DNA of 64,000 nucleotides, from positions 124,001 through 188,000 of the forward strand of contig CP137330.1 in the NCBI GenBank assembly GCA_033182465.1. The letters run 5' to 3'. This document shows positions 1-12,541 of this stretch, piece by piece. The notes beneath the pieces were generated by a model. It was given only the letters and a program-made list of their open reading frames with translations, was not told the DNA's origin and searched no databases. Position numbers and translations under genes: made by a program. Each line of letters starts with the position of its first letter. Within the stretch, counting starts at the first letter, position 1. The DNA is from Sanghuangporus weigelae (lineage: Eukaryota; Basidiomycota; Agaricomycetes; Hymenochaetales; Hymenochaetaceae).

Positions 1-750
1 TGGATGCGTCGGAATAAGCGAGTAGGTAATCGACTCACAGGAAACTTGGTGATGGATTTGCCTTCGTGAATGTGCGCGTCAGTCTCGCAGACACCTGAAC
101 TTGATTTTTTTACAAGATTATCCTATTAGAATCACACATCCAACGTGATGAGGGCTCGTCGCAGTAGCTGACTTGAAGTGGAGAAGATTGATCACATTAA
201 GGACTGTCGTGTCCGAACTTTCATGAAACGTTGCGGTTGCAATTAGGAAATCGAACAATCAACCATTTAGCGAGGTTAAATGAGTCAAGAGCGGCTACGA
301 TCTCATCATATTGGAGTGCCTTCATGGACATCTTTCTCAAAGAACGTGTCTACTGGATTGTTTCCATATGGCCGTGGAATCTCATTATGTAATACAAAGA
401 TACACGAACAAACAAACCAAACCTATGTCTCGTCGTCACAAGCAACGATCACATCTATCGCAAAACATAGCGATGCAGCGACAGTTGTGACTGGCACTAA
501 TTTCGTAAACTTCTATGAAAGCTGCAAAGGTGGACAGTCCTAATTCAAGCCTTTGCTCCTGGAGCCACGTCAGAAATGTCTGGGTAGCGCTAGAACAGGA
601 CCGGCTCAGCTGAGGCCACCTGCGTCTGCAATCTTAGTAGAGATATGGGCTCACCTTCCAAACCATCAAAGATGACACAGAGCTGGACATATAAGAGACT
701 CGCACCTTTAATGCAATGAAGACTAACATACTAGTATCAAAATCCACACA
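1..750. other. Left flank without a recognised gene
   Basis: No open frame here resembles a known protein. The only longer frame (280-543, +) has no recognisable motif or exon pattern. A TATA-like stretch (catataagag, about 688-697) lies some 55-60 bp before the ATG of DUF6533 copy A and is the only plausible regulatory signal seen. Confidence 0.5.
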
Positions 751-2355
751 ATGACTGAAGTTGAAGCTTTCGATCCGATTTTCGTACCTTCAGTTACTTT
801 GGAAGTTATCGTACAGCAATACGTTTCTGTAGCTGTTCTGACTCTCTTTGCCTATCATTACCGTATGTCACATTATTTCTATCATTTGGCTCCTAGCCTA
901 TTGATCTTATCGTCGACAAGTTCTGCATCTCGATAAGGAGGTCGGTATTTTGAATGACGATGCGAGAAATCCACTAATTTGCTTGCTTTGTAGATAAAAT
1001 ACTTCTGGGCAAGTCCTCTTGTAGAGTCCCGATTTCACGATCTCAACTTCCGAAAGGCAAATCCATGGAATATTGTCAGCATCATTTACTTCGTGGTAAG
1101 TATTATTACAACCACATGTTTACAATAGTCGATGACCAAATCACTACAGAACCAATATGCCGGTTTCCTGGGAGCAATCTGTAATGTCGTATGTAAGTAG
1201 CCACATAACAGGACCGGTCGAGAGTGAGAAGGACTCATGCATAAAGAAGACAATTGCTTCAACCTGAGCTACAGAAGGTATCGAATCTTATGCTAATCCA
1301 AGATTTCGAGTTCGGCATCTGATATGTTATCCTTCTGTGTATCTTGAACTTAGCTGTAAGTAGTCGCTTTACGGTAGCAACCACAATAGATGTTGACTCC
1401 TCCCAGGTCTGTTCTCTTACTGGGGAAGCGGAATGACTAGTGAGCCATATTTCTTATGTTCCGTTCTATTCACTCACATTGCTACGGGAACAGATTGGGT
1501 CAACGTATTCTTGATCGATTGTAAGCTACGTCCCGCTCGTCCCGGCTATCATCCCAGCTTATACAGTAATATTCAGATATCCTCACTATCAGAGTCTTAG
1601 CATTGTATAGTCAAGGTATGAAACTATTTTATATGTAAATAGGCTAATTTCTATCTTCTAAAAAGACAGGACGCTGGCCATCTGTCTCTATATCCCCCTG
1701 GCGTTGGAAGCTGTCTCTGAGCTCGGCCTTGTCATTTATACCGGCATGGTCGATAAAGGTGATGTCGTGACTTCATTTTGAGCCTGCATAATTCTCCTTA
1801 CTAGATAGTATCACTTCTCGTCAGTTTTCATTGGCGGCCTTGTAGATGGTATGACGGCCTGTTGTGACGAGTTCAACTCATTGGCGAGCGTAGACGTGAT
1901 TTCCTGGTGAGTACCATCAATCATAGTGTATCTGTAGTTCTGATTGCCTTTAGGGTCATGCCCATGGTGTACGGCTTAATTCTGCTCGCTCTTTCGGTTT
2001 ACAAAGCATTCGAGTACTGGAAAATGACAACTAGTCTGAGGGCCTTCCCGCTTGTCAAGGTGCTTGTCGAGGATCAAATCATATACTACTTTCTGTGCGT
2101 CTGTCCAATCACCTAAGAAGCATGGATATACTGACCTTTCACAGGGTCATCTCGTGCTGCGTTTTGAGGATCGCTGATCTCCTCGTCGCCGACATGAGCA
2201 TCTTCGCGAGCGCTTTCATCAACGCAACTGGAAATCCGACTTTTCTCTGCATCCTCGGCAGTCAGATATTGATTAACCTCAAAGAAGCAGGCGAGAGATT
2301 GACCAATGGCGGAACGGATAAGTCGAAAACCATCAGTACCATCCAGTTTGCTTGA
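751..2355 (+). CDS. DUF6533-domain multi-pass membrane protein, copy A
   Basis: Multi-exon gene for a receptor-like polytopic membrane protein of unknown function. Exon 1 (751-862) gives an N-terminal strand ending LTLFAYHY. It is followed by a 20-nt exon (921-940, LLHLDKE), a 15-nt exon (994-1008, IKYFW), a 39-nt exon (1057-1095, ANPWNIVSIIYFV) and a 43-nt exon (1150-1192, NQYAGFLGAICNVV). These match the DUF6533 pattern of hydrophobic helix, D-K/E-E, Y-W and NRY. Later exons carry further helices (YILTIRVLALYSQ; RVMPMVYGLILLALSVYKA) and the last exon (2145-2355) ends with the hallmark LKEAGER tail and IQFA-stop. Intron 3 (1009-1056) appears to use a GC-AG pair. The loop exon between about 1260 and 1410 is not securely resolved. 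This copy is diverged from the tandem array and lies opposite it, converging on HMG-CoA reductase. The family is sure; the exact splicing is less so. Confidence 0.8.
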
Positions 2356-2876
2356 GCAAACACGTTCTCTCTCCATCCGAGGATTCTTCCCATACACATT
2401 GGAGGTCCTTTACGCCATCCGCTCCAGCAACATCTGTCATTTTCCACACACATATATAAGCCCTGTTTAGCCGACATTCCGTGTGTTCAATTATATTTGG
2501 ATTCAACATGACTATTCTAATATATTATCCAGGAACATGCAATGAGGTAGAAAAATAGACGAAATCAGACTAATAAGTGTGTATATACAGCGAAGTTAAA
2601 GCATCGTCAGCCAAATCGTGGCCCGCAATCACAGAAGGTCAAAGATTTGTGAGAAAATTGAGGATGCATCGTAACATATGCGTTACTTGGTTGGTTGTCG
2701 AGAGCGAATGACGTGCACAAGTTGATAATGATACAGGGTGGCGAATTGAGAATTGAGAACGGAAAGCGAAAAGCAATAGCAAAGAGTGCAAGCACTTCAT
2801 GCACGGCATTCTAGAATGAAGTCGAATAATGCAGAGAATGAAAGGAAACCATATTCATAACAAAGAAAGCAACTGC
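2356..2876. other. Convergent 3' intergenic region
   Basis: About 520 bp between the stop codons of copy A (+) and HMG-CoA reductase (-). It must hold both 3' untranslated regions and terminators. It is A/T-rich with no coding frame worth reporting. Confidence 0.6.
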
Positions 2877-5800
2877 TCAGTCTTTACTTCCTTCTTTTGC
2901 GTCCGATTCTGGCTCAGCTTTTACGTCCCCAGTAGTTACGGTAGTATCCGAAAGTGAATAAGCTGGAAGGCTGACTTCGCTCTCCGTTCGACTCAGGCCC
3001 TGCTCCAGGGCAACCGCTTGTACAGCTCGAGTAGGCGCGGGAGTATGGATACCAGAGTAGGGCATGAACGGTGTCGAAATTCCGAGTGTCTCAGGAGCCG
3101 GAGTTGCTGGCACAACAATTTCCTTCTTCTCAGCAGATGCACCAGGTCCAGGAGTCACCGGCCGACTCGTCGCAGGCGTGTTAACAGTTGAGCGGTTGTG
3201 TTGCATGTGCGCCCTAATGAGGTGACCGGCAGCGAGCGCGGAGAGAAGGGACAGTTCACCGGCCATGACGGCAGCAGCGACAAGCCGAGCGAGCTTCTGA
3301 GCGTTCGCACCAGGTTGCGCATGATTTGCACCTTTGAGGCCGAGCATCTCAAGGACGGCACCCTGCGGGGCAAGAATAGTACCTCCACCAACCGTACCGA
3401 CCTCTATACAAGGCATCGTAACGGACATGCGGAGGTCAGCACCATCGTTCGCTGGTTCCATAAGCGTCATGCAGCTCGAGCTTTCGACGTTCTGTGCTGG
3501 ATCCTGGCCAGTAGCAAGGAAAATCGCCGTGAGGATGTTCGCAGCGTGAGCGTTGAATCCGCCAATGCTACCAGCCATCGCACTACCAATCAGGTTCTTC
3601 TTTATGTTCAAGTTGCAAAGATCCTTGACGGTAGTCTTGAGTACGGTTTGGACGACCTTGCCGGGGATGATAGCTTCAGCGACGACGCTCTTGCCGCGAC
3701 CTTCAATCCAATTGATCGCAGCAGACTTCTTATCCGTGCAATAGTTGCCAGAAAGCGCGAGAACGAGCATCTGGGGGAACTGCTGCCGAAGAGCTTCTAG
3801 AGCTGCCTCAGTACCCTTACTGATCATGTTCATACCCATCGCGTCACCGGTACTAGTAGCAAATCGGATGAATAGCGTCCTTCCCGCCAGAGCACACTTA
3901 AGTCCCCTGAGCTTAGCAAATCGACTGGTAGCCTCGAACGCTTCCCGTATTCTCTCCGAGCCATCTTCACTTTCGATCCATAACTTCGCCTCGGCCGCTT
4001 CACGCATACTCGGAAAGTCGATCGCGGGACCGCGAGTCATAGCATCCTGGGTAATCACAGTTGTAACGCCACCACCTGCGTTGAGTGCCTTGCATCCTCG
4101 CGACGCGGACGCGACAAGGGTGCCTTCTGCAGTGGCCATAGGTACCGGATATGCCTCGCCGTCGACGTTGAGAGGACCTGCAATACCGAGCGGGAGAGGC
4201 ACATAGCCGACGACGTTCTCGCAGCAGGCACCGAAGACACGCTCGTAAGCATAATCTTTGAAAGGCACGTCCGACAGTTCGAGCGTCTTCGTTCTTGAAG
4301 CACGAGCTACACAAGGCACATGCTTCAGTCATCATCTCCAGATAGAATGTTGACAAAACTTACAAATCAAAGCTCGCCTAATCCTGACAGCCCTTTCGAA
4401 ATCGCCGAGCATCTTCTCAAGTGCATAAGCCTGAATCTTACCCGCCTGACTGAGCATTATGACCTCCTCATCGTTGAGAAGCTTCAGGCTCTCTTGCACA
4501 GGTCGTGGGCCATTCTCAAAGATATCCAAACATTCCTCGAGAGGACGTGCTTCTTCTCTCGGTGGACTGATGGCCTTACCATCCGAGGACTTCGAAACTT
4601 GTTCCAACTTTCGGTCAACAAGATCGAGCGGAAGCGGGGCGACCTCTGGACGAATAGGATGCGGGCGAACAAGGCGAGCAGGCGGGATCGCAGTTAGTGC
4701 AACTTGAGTAGCGGGAGCAGGAGCCGGCTCGGACGGAGGTGGCGCAGAAGCAGCTGGGGCTCGTGGTTTCTCGCCGCCATAAACATTCGTACCAGCACTT
4801 TCTGAGCTTGCATTTGCAAGGGCAGACCTAATCGGCGCAAGGTTGCTGCCAAATCCAAACATCTGCTTCTTGCGCTGTTGTTCACGCGGCCGTCCCATCC
4901 TCCTCTCCACTTCGTCGCTATCACCACTTGTCTTCTCCTCCTCCGACTCAGCATCTCTTTCTTCCTTCACAACACCGAGGTTCGCAGCGCTGAATCTCAC
5001 TCCCGGAACAACACTTGCCAGACTCGACACCAATGTGTGGCCGGCAGCACCAGATGCAATACCTTTCATTAAGACGGCATTCAAAGCCAGCGAAAGTATT
5101 AGCGCAAGCGAGATGGTCTTTGAAAGAATAGGATCGCCAACAAGACCCGTCCATGCGGAAAGGAAAGCTTCCCACTGTCCACCCTGTGCATCTCGTTCCT
5201 TCTGCGACTGCGAAACATTAAAGCTCAATGATGGATCTGATTGGATCTTTCCGGACTTCATGCTCGGAGTGACATGCACAAAGAGCGGTGGGCTGATCCG
5301 CACCAAGAGGTCAGGTCGCTGGACATGATGCTCAGTCGAGTTATCAGAAGAGGGAGCAGGGGCCGAGAGCCAAACTGCTGCAAGACGATCAAGTGCACCT
5401 GCAACTTGAGGGCCAGAGACGTCTACCTTCCGTGCACCACCTAGCGCCGGTTCGCCAAAGTGGAGCGCACCGGCCGTATTGATGCGCGCAAGCGCTGTAG
5501 CAGGAGTGAGGGTGGTGCAGAGATTAAGAACATGCAATGTCACAAACGAGACGATCTATACATGATCCCGTCAACACATGCCTTCATATCATATCAAATA
5601 AATGCTTACAGTAAGGAGCTTCAATCTCGACACAGGATCTTGACCTTGCTCTCGCTCAATCCTCATATCTCGGAGCTCACGAACACGCTTCTCGTCGCCG
5701 TTTAAGAACGAACTCCGCTTCCTTAGCGCACTCGGTGGGCGTGCAACGGCCGTAACCGGCTGATCAACGATCGGCCCTGACAGACCAACAAGTTTCGTCA

Positions 5801-7971
5801 TCGATCCAAAGCTCGGCAGGGAAGGAAGAGATTTGATGGTCCTCCGAGTTGGAGAACTCAGACGCGATCCCGATCTCGATGGAGCAGTACTCACAGCCGC
5901 CGAAGCAGCTAATGTCGCCGCTCTCCTGTGCTTGATTCGCTTTACCTATTGCCATTAATCGACACGTTAGCACAAGCTCTTGATGAATAGCAATGGTAAT
6001 GGTGAATAGGGAACGAGGTAACGAAGCAAGGTGAAAGATGTAAACAAGCAAAACAAAACAAAACAAACAAAAACACGAGGACGCCTCCACAGGGGCTTCT
6101 CGTCGGCTTCTTCCGACAAAGCTTGACCCGAGCAAATAGAACAGAGATCAATGATGCAAGACGCGCGGAGAAGAGAAGAGGAGAAGGCAAGTCGCCATCA
6201 CGTGAAGCTATAAGCAAAAACTTCTGCGTCGCGACGCGTCCCCAAGACAATAGGAGAGATTGAATAGCTGCTCCTGGATTCGAAGAGCACCAGGAAATGG
6301 AAAGAACACAATAACAACGCACAATAAGCTGTGCATGCCGATCAACAATGATCGGGAAGCGTTATTCGGAACGCGGGGAAGGAGTGAAAATAATAGGACA
6401 ATGAGTAGCGATATGTTCCCAAAAATAAAAAGGCCCGTGGAAATTGAGTTGGAGGCGTATCAGATGGAATGAAATTGAAAAACAGGCTGCAAATAAGAAA
6501 AATGAAGGTGTAAATCCGCGATTAGGACCAAAATTAGGCTCGCATGAGGTCATACTAATCACCGATTTCCCTCCCAGTGAAGGCGATGACATGACTCCGC
6601 ATGCGAAAAAAAAGCAGCGGAGTCGGAAATTGCAGTTGAGATCATGCCGACCTCCACCGTGCAAGGATCACAGGCGAAAAGCGCAGTAAAAAGATAGCAG
6701 GGAAGGAAGAGAATAGCGGCGGAGACAAAGAAGGAAATACGACCAAGAATAGAACTTACCTCAATCATGACTCCCATGACGGCGACGTAGAATGTAACCC
6801 CGCTTAAACAATCGAATGCAAGAATGATCGCGGCAAATGCGCACATTTCCCGGAGACCTCCGACTTTCGAGCTTGCTCCGACCACAAGGACGAAGATTTC
6901 AAGTGTATAGTCCCTGAGAATTGCATTGCCAACACGGTCCAGCGCCTCGAGCAGGATTTGGTGAGCCGGCTTCATTACAGATGATGATGTCCTATTTACT
7001 CGGCCAGTGGGCGTCAGAGTTCCGTCAGATGGCGAAACCGAGGAAGAGGGGACTGGCATAAATATATGTTCATGCGTGAATACAGCTCGTCCAAGTCGAA
7101 GCGGCTTGTCGAAACCAACCGTGCACACGAGGAATGGCAATGCCTCGGTGAGAAGCACCGGATCGACGGGGATACCAACAAACAAGGCGATTGGCAATGC
7201 CAATACAAATGCTAGAGTGCTGCTCGTGAAAATTGCTGCTGAGAGCCAGAAATGCGAACCGAGTGCTCGAGCGGAAACGATGAGGCGGAAGAACGTGATA
7301 TGCATAAGGATGTAGCCCGCAAGCACAAGGAGAATGTCCAACGAATCTGCTGCACGAGCGAGTTCGGTAAATCGTGTGACGAGTGCTCGCACGGCGTAAG
7401 CAGCCCATCGGCCATGCTGGAGAAGTTCTGGAGCAGTCGGCGCGGCCTCGAGCGTAAATTTCGCTCCATTGATACTAGGCAAACCACGCTTGAGAGACGA
7501 GACAGCCGCGTCGCGAGAAGATGATGAAGGCAGGACTAGCGTAAGAGTTGCTGAACGTTCACCGGCATTGAGAAAATGGAATGAAGCATGCTCGGAGAGT
7601 CGTGAAGTCGTGTTCTGCAGAGCGTCCTTGAGATTCTCCTCCGTGAACGAAAAGTCGATGTCCGCATACGCCTTCTTCCTCTTCAAGCTTGAATCCAAAC
7701 CAAACAAGATCTGCTGAAATTCCATCCGTTCCTCATTGTCATGACCAGATGCAGCCCATACACTCTCAGGTACGGCTGCCCATTGTTCGTTACGTAGTAA
7801 AGCATGCGCTGGCCTTAGCGATGTCGGGATTGTAGGAGAAAGGAAAGTTGACTCGCGAATTGCAGCAAGAACATTGAAATATGCAAGTGTTGCAGCAATG
7901 AACCCAAGTACAATCGTTTCAATTGGGTTGTGCGCAGCAATGGACGCAAAAGGGCGCAATATTGCGCGCAT
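2877..7971 (-). CDS. HMG1: 3-hydroxy-3-methylglutaryl-CoA reductase
   Basis: Reduces HMG-CoA to mevalonate with two NADPH, the committed step of the sterol/isoprenoid pathway, in the ER membrane. Four exons read in one frame: 7971-6760, 5945-5610, 5555-4364 and 4306-2877, giving 1389 residues. The first helix is at about residues 18-37 and a sterol-sensing-type membrane block at about 211-404. A low-complexity linker follows, then the catalytic domain from about 900. Visible motifs: ENVVGY with catalytic Glu943, DAMGMN (from Asp1068) for NADPH binding, DKK with Lys1106, GQDPAQN with Asp1182, GTVGGGT, and HMQHNRS with His1280. Ser1286 matches the AMPK-phosphorylated serine of animal enzymes. 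A Thr/Pro-rich tail of about 103 residues follows. Intron 1 is 814 bp, far longer than the other introns here (54 and 57 bp). ATG 7971 is the first in-frame start and is followed directly by the first helix. Confidence 0.96.
6047..6074. repeat. A-rich (AAAAC)n microsatellite in HMG-CoA reductase intron 1
   Basis: A run of AAAAC/AAAC units inside the 814-bp first intron. It is a simple repeat and part of why this intron is long. Confidence 0.75.
6197..6205. promoter_or_regulatory. Candidate bHLH/SREBP-type E-box in HMG-CoA reductase intron 1
   Basis: The sequence atcacgtga contains the palindrome TCACGTGA, the form of E-box that SREBP-family factors are known to bind besides sterol-response elements. 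It lies in the unusually long intron 1 of a classic SREBP target gene, which is suggestive. An 8-bp palindrome is expected about once per 65 kb by chance, so this is a hypothesis. Confidence 0.3.
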
Positions 7972-8660
7972 CTTTGCTAGGTGTTATACGCCGGTGTCCG
8001 CCTTAACGTCTGCTTGCTATTGATGGTGGCGAAGACGAGGGCGTCGAGCACGACGACGAGAGTATGGGGAAGGGGGGGAACGCAATGGAGAGACGGAAAA
8101 AGTCGCGCAATATAAGCGGGACGCCGTTGGATTATGTCATCCTCCTACCACATCTCCAACTATTGTCCTTCGATTCCTCCAACCGTGCATTCCTTGATTT
8201 ACTAAAGTCACCCAGAATAATTCTTGCAGTTTAATGATATCAATGCGCAAGTTTCGTGGCTTTCTGTCTATTCATTGAATTTATTTCACTCAAATACAGC
8301 TTAAGCCTCAACGATTTGCTCCCGGCACTTTCCATAAAAGGATGCGCCAATCGGATGACAGAAAAGGAGATTATGACCAATCAGATGTTCCATTTGCTCT
8401 TGTCTCCCCACTATCACATACATCACAAATTATTGGTCTCAAAGTGGACAGCCATTCAATCCCAAAACAACCGTTCATCTCGCAACTCATACACCTTACA
8501 GCCCCATGTCGTCAAGAGTCTGTTTGACGCTACAGTGACTCACTCGCATCGTCGGACCTTATGCGTCATTGTCTTTCATGACTTGCCTCTCAGGTCTTTG
8601 ATGAAGAATTTCAAACGGAAAAAATAGCTTCGCGATGAAATTATTCTGAGACCAGCGAAG
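7972..8660. promoter_or_regulatory. HMG-CoA reductase upstream region
   Basis: Region 5' of the reductase start. On the minus strand a TATA-like stretch (cttatatt, about 8109-8116) lies some 140 bp before the ATG. The strand has a purine/pyrimidine bias around 8060-8100. No convincing coding frame was found from 7972 to 8660. Confidence 0.35.
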
Positions 8661-9106
8661 CTATCTGAGCTCCTCTGCTGATTCTTTTTGTCGATATCGC
8701 TCTGCATCTGCTTGTGCCTTTGCAAATTCTTCCGATGTTTCAAGACGATATCCCCAATGTTTCCTTCGAGCCCCCTCCAACAAGTTGGTCCTTACCAGAG
8801 TTATCGTCTCGGCGCTATCGCATTCCCCAACAAATGTCCATCCATCTGCGCGCACAAGCACACTCGGCACGCCATCGCACTCCGTCCTGCTCAACAATCT
8901 ATTCTTTCACGCGATAACGCCTTTGTCAATAACAAGTCGTCAAGTGTGACGCCACTATCGCCAGCATTCACGGAGGAGGCCCAGACGTTTAGATTGCGGT
9001 ATGCACGGAATGATGAAGGGCGGTGGCAGAGTCCACCATCACCGACATTTTTTCTCACCATCATTCCGACCTGTAATTCCAACCTCCCCATTCCGGCATT
9101 CGGCAC
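8661..9106 (-). pseudogene. Possible decayed or spliced gene, product not recognised
   Basis: Two adjoining minus-strand frames (9106-8891 and 8897-8661) have protein-like composition. The first includes VTLDDLLLTKALSRE; the second includes DGVPSVLVRADGWTFVGE and a charged tail with EEFAKAQADAERYRQK. They overlap in different frames near 8891-8897, so the locus is either one gene with a small intron or a frameshifted relic. I do not recognise the family. No neighbour suggests a role. Confidence 0.25.
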
Positions 9107-10891
9107 GTCTATTAGTGTTCACACTTCACAGTGTATCTACTGATTCTCTGTCTCGTGACTGAGATCCAGATAAAACTCAGGAATCACACGAAGCAGCTGG
9201 CGTCCAGAAGTTCAAATTCTCAAAGAGGACGTGTAGATGTCTCCGAACGTTCGTCACTGCTACGTCTCGGCGATACGAACCTCCATTCCGATAGGCGTCG
9301 GAATTTTCCAATCGGTACATGCTACACCACAAGTCTGTCTTGGTATGGTCTCGCCATTCATGTATCAAGGTGGGTACAATATATCTCATTGACGTATGGA
9401 TACTACAAATCTACCACCCCAACGAACACGATGTCCCTCGAACGGCATGCACCACAGTGCCGCATGTGCCCGTTACTTATCAGGCAGAAAGGAGATTTTG
9501 ATGAGGCTTAGGCCAAATAATAGCAGAAACTTCCAATTGGCCCGCCATGGCCTCTATGGCACGAAGGTCAAAGAAGACTTTTGCCAAAGGCATAAGTAAA
9601 CACGAGTAAACCATGATTACCGGGACGAAGTGTGTCCCTGGTAATGTGATCTAGCGTGAACGCGACGTATCGAGTATAGATGAATCTATAAAAGGGCCGG
9701 CATATATAGTCCACTCATCAATCGGGCTAAACTTTGTCGAACTACACGAGGTCCAAGTAATCTGAGAAGATCTAATCACTGCAGTGGGGACAAGGGCTCT
9801 GAGGCCGACTTGTACGTACAAGGGTACATTCACCCAGAGTATTCTCGCAGAGTGATTTGACAATCCCGCCACCTTCCATCGACTTATCATAACATGACGT
9901 TTTTGCATCTTGAGATGTAGCCGTTCCATTCCCGTGCATGCAGGTGGTTTGGGCGAGATGTATCTTGAAATAGTTCGACACGTATACTTGACAATCCCGC
10001 GCTTTCAGTTACATGTAGGCCGTATTCACTGTTCAGATTGGCACCAACCTTCTGGACAGACACTTCTTACGGCGGAGACATATTAGCACTCGGTAACAAA
10101 TGATAGGAATAAATCTATGTAATCCGCCGATGTCCTACCCGAGTCACCCACCCGTCCATCCATCCATCCATCACTTTCACCGTTGAAAATTCTGAGCCAC
10201 TCATATGGCGCTCTTCATCCTCCGATCATCGGGCTAATACTTCGTAGCTGTAGACTCTCCGGCTTCCCGATCCCTCATACATTACTAACTCTCAATCAAT
10301 TTCGAACGGACCGAACATCCGCGCCTGCGTCCTCATCTGCATCCGTAAGTATTCCCAGTTTCCTTCCGCGGCGGGAAGCAGGGCAGTGAAAATTCGGTAT
10401 GCCCGAGCTCACCGGACTCCGAGCACAATATCCAGGAAAATCCAATGACTTATTTATCAGTGCGCATGCAATCAACTGGCGCGGACATAAAGTTCCAAGA
10501 CCAAGAGCTGTGCATTCTTGTTTGCACTGCACTCAGATCAGCTCCGCATATATGTCTAACCGGCCGTAGCTTCATAATCGCCGCATCAAATCGTAGTCTG
10601 TTTCACAATCTTTACACAACACGGCGTTTGTGTATGAGACTGATGCGTTCCAGGCACGAAAGTGCGAATAAAACAAACCAGACACTATAGAGACGCCTCC
10701 GTAGATGTCTTCATCGGAACATTCTTCAAAACAGGGAAAGGATTTCGGAACACATTGTGCAATTTAGCCCTTACATATGCGGATCAAAATTCGATAATGA
10801 AACGAAGTTACTTCATCAAAAGCGGCCTTACAAGCCTGCTGTGTCATGGCCCGGGAATCGTGTACAAAGCACGGTGAAGGCCGGCCGACCT
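9107..10891. other. Gene-poor intergenic stretch
   Basis: About 1.8 kb with only short frames and no recognisable protein. It holds a (TCCA)n microsatellite and ends at the 3' end of DUF6533 copy B. Confidence 0.5.
10155..10171. repeat. (TCCA)n microsatellite
   Basis: Four successive CATC/TCCA units within an intergenic region. Simple sequence repeat with no visible function. Confidence 0.8.
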
Positions 10892-12541
10892 CTATAAAAA
10901 CTCTATTGCACTGACGCTCTTCAACCGGTAGCTCGTTCCCTCATTGAACCCCAACTCGGCAGCCTCCTTCAAATGAACGAGGAGATACCCGCCAAGTACG
11001 GATAGAAGCGTCGGACTTTCCGCTGCATTCAAGAGCTCCGATACAAAGCGATTGTCATCAAATATCCGATTATACATTATCTTGAGGACCGAGCAGAAAA
11101 TAACACTGCATCTAAAGTAAGCAAAGAGGGCAATACGCGAAATCAAAGCAAATGTATCCTCACGCGCAGTAGAACATGACCTGATCCAGAACCAGAACCT
11201 TGACAAGTTTAAATCCTTTGAACCCGGAGGCTAGTCTCCAGTACTCTCTAGCCTTGTACAGAGCGAGGCTCAAGAGAATAAGGCCAAAAGCTAATGGTAT
11301 ACACCTATCGAAGATCAGCAGGTGAGGTGATACCTAGATTAAAACTCTTACCAGGAGATTATTCCGATTAGCTTAGGAGGACTTCTTTTGTATGTGCAAA
11401 TTGTATCTCCATCTGCCAGACTCCTAACGACAGCTAATTTGCAGCAGAGTTCTGAGTATTGAAAGATGAGTATGTATGTAAGTGAAAACCCTCACTGCCT
11501 TCAAACATGTAGCCGTAAATGAGCATTCCTAAGCCAGAAGCGCCATCTAAGACAAATAGCGATCTGAGGCAGCATGCCAACTTCCTATCTGTCCCGACTC
11601 AGGAATGTTGTATCTGGCAAGAATGTTTGGGTACATACCTTGGTGGTAGAGTGCCAGAACACGGATAAGAAGAATGTCTGTTGCATCTCCATTTAATGAT
11701 TCCGACATGGCAGCCTATAAGAAACAGAAGCAATATCTCACAATCAATCATAAGGACGGTGGCCCAATCTACAATTTCTGTGAGCAAGACATAATGAGCC
11801 TGGGGAAAGTACTTGCTGGAAATTGCGCCAGCCCATCTTGCAGATAAGCTTGATCCATAAATCAATAAAAGTTGCCCACGCGATAGAAGAAGGACTGACA
11901 ACTAGACAAAATATATGTAAGACAATGCGATGGAGAAGTTCTTCACAGCGCACCTCAATAATTTCTCATTGAATTGGTTCACTGTCGCATAGTCAGGACC
12001 ACGTCCATAAAGTCCTAGTTGGAGAAACAGGTTCCGTGGCTTACAGATTACGTTGAAGATGGCTCCAAGAAGTCCAATATAGCGATTCTTCGATATGTGT
12101 AATCAGTCATAGAAGCGGAGGCCAAACAAGAAAACTCACTGCGAAGTATATCAAGGATATACGGGCGAACGGATCGGGCTTCAATTGACCAGCAGTAAGC
12201 TACCTACATATTTGGCAGCATAAAGGACAGGATATACCCCAAAATATTTAATCTGTTATTGAATCTTCATAAGAGACGAGTCTCAACGAGAAGACTGGGA
12301 CCTCTTACTTCGCTATCCATCGTGGTGACTTGAATGAGAAGGAGAATCAGCAGGACCGCTGCGTGAATCGAACTAGTGACGTACACATGTTGTAGAGGAT
12401 TAAGCAAAGTAGAGCGACATTGAAGTACTGTCTCGTAATGATCGATGTGTACTCTGTCACCAAAGTAGGATCATCAGAATAATTAGCGAGTCTCGAGGAA
12501 AACAATTGAGTCGCATTGTTTTCGAAGTGCAAGGGAGACAT
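10892..12541 (-). CDS. DUF6533-domain multi-pass membrane protein, copy B
   Basis: First of the ten minus-strand DUF6533 genes. Exon 1 is 12541-12385 (157 nt, phase 1), starting MSPLHFENNATQ and running into the first helix (YFNVALLCLILYN). A further in-frame ATG lies at 12571, but 12541 gives the N-terminus most like the other copies. The short exons are recognisable as IKYFG (Trp replaced by Gly) and NRYIGLLGAIFNV. The last exon reads SVIFCSVLKIMYN, then SPTLLSVLGGYLLVHLKEAAE and ends SAIEFL-stop. A TATA-like ttataa lies at about 12576-12581, some 35 bp before the ATG. Sequence is clearly diverged from copies E-J, so this is an older duplicate. The spacing and phases are kept, but a complete splice model was not verified. 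Confidence 0.75.

Noticed and set aside
3198-3800. Plus-strand frame of 200 residues over HMG-CoA reductase
   Set aside because: It is the antisense shadow of the reductase catalytic domain and has no motif of its own.
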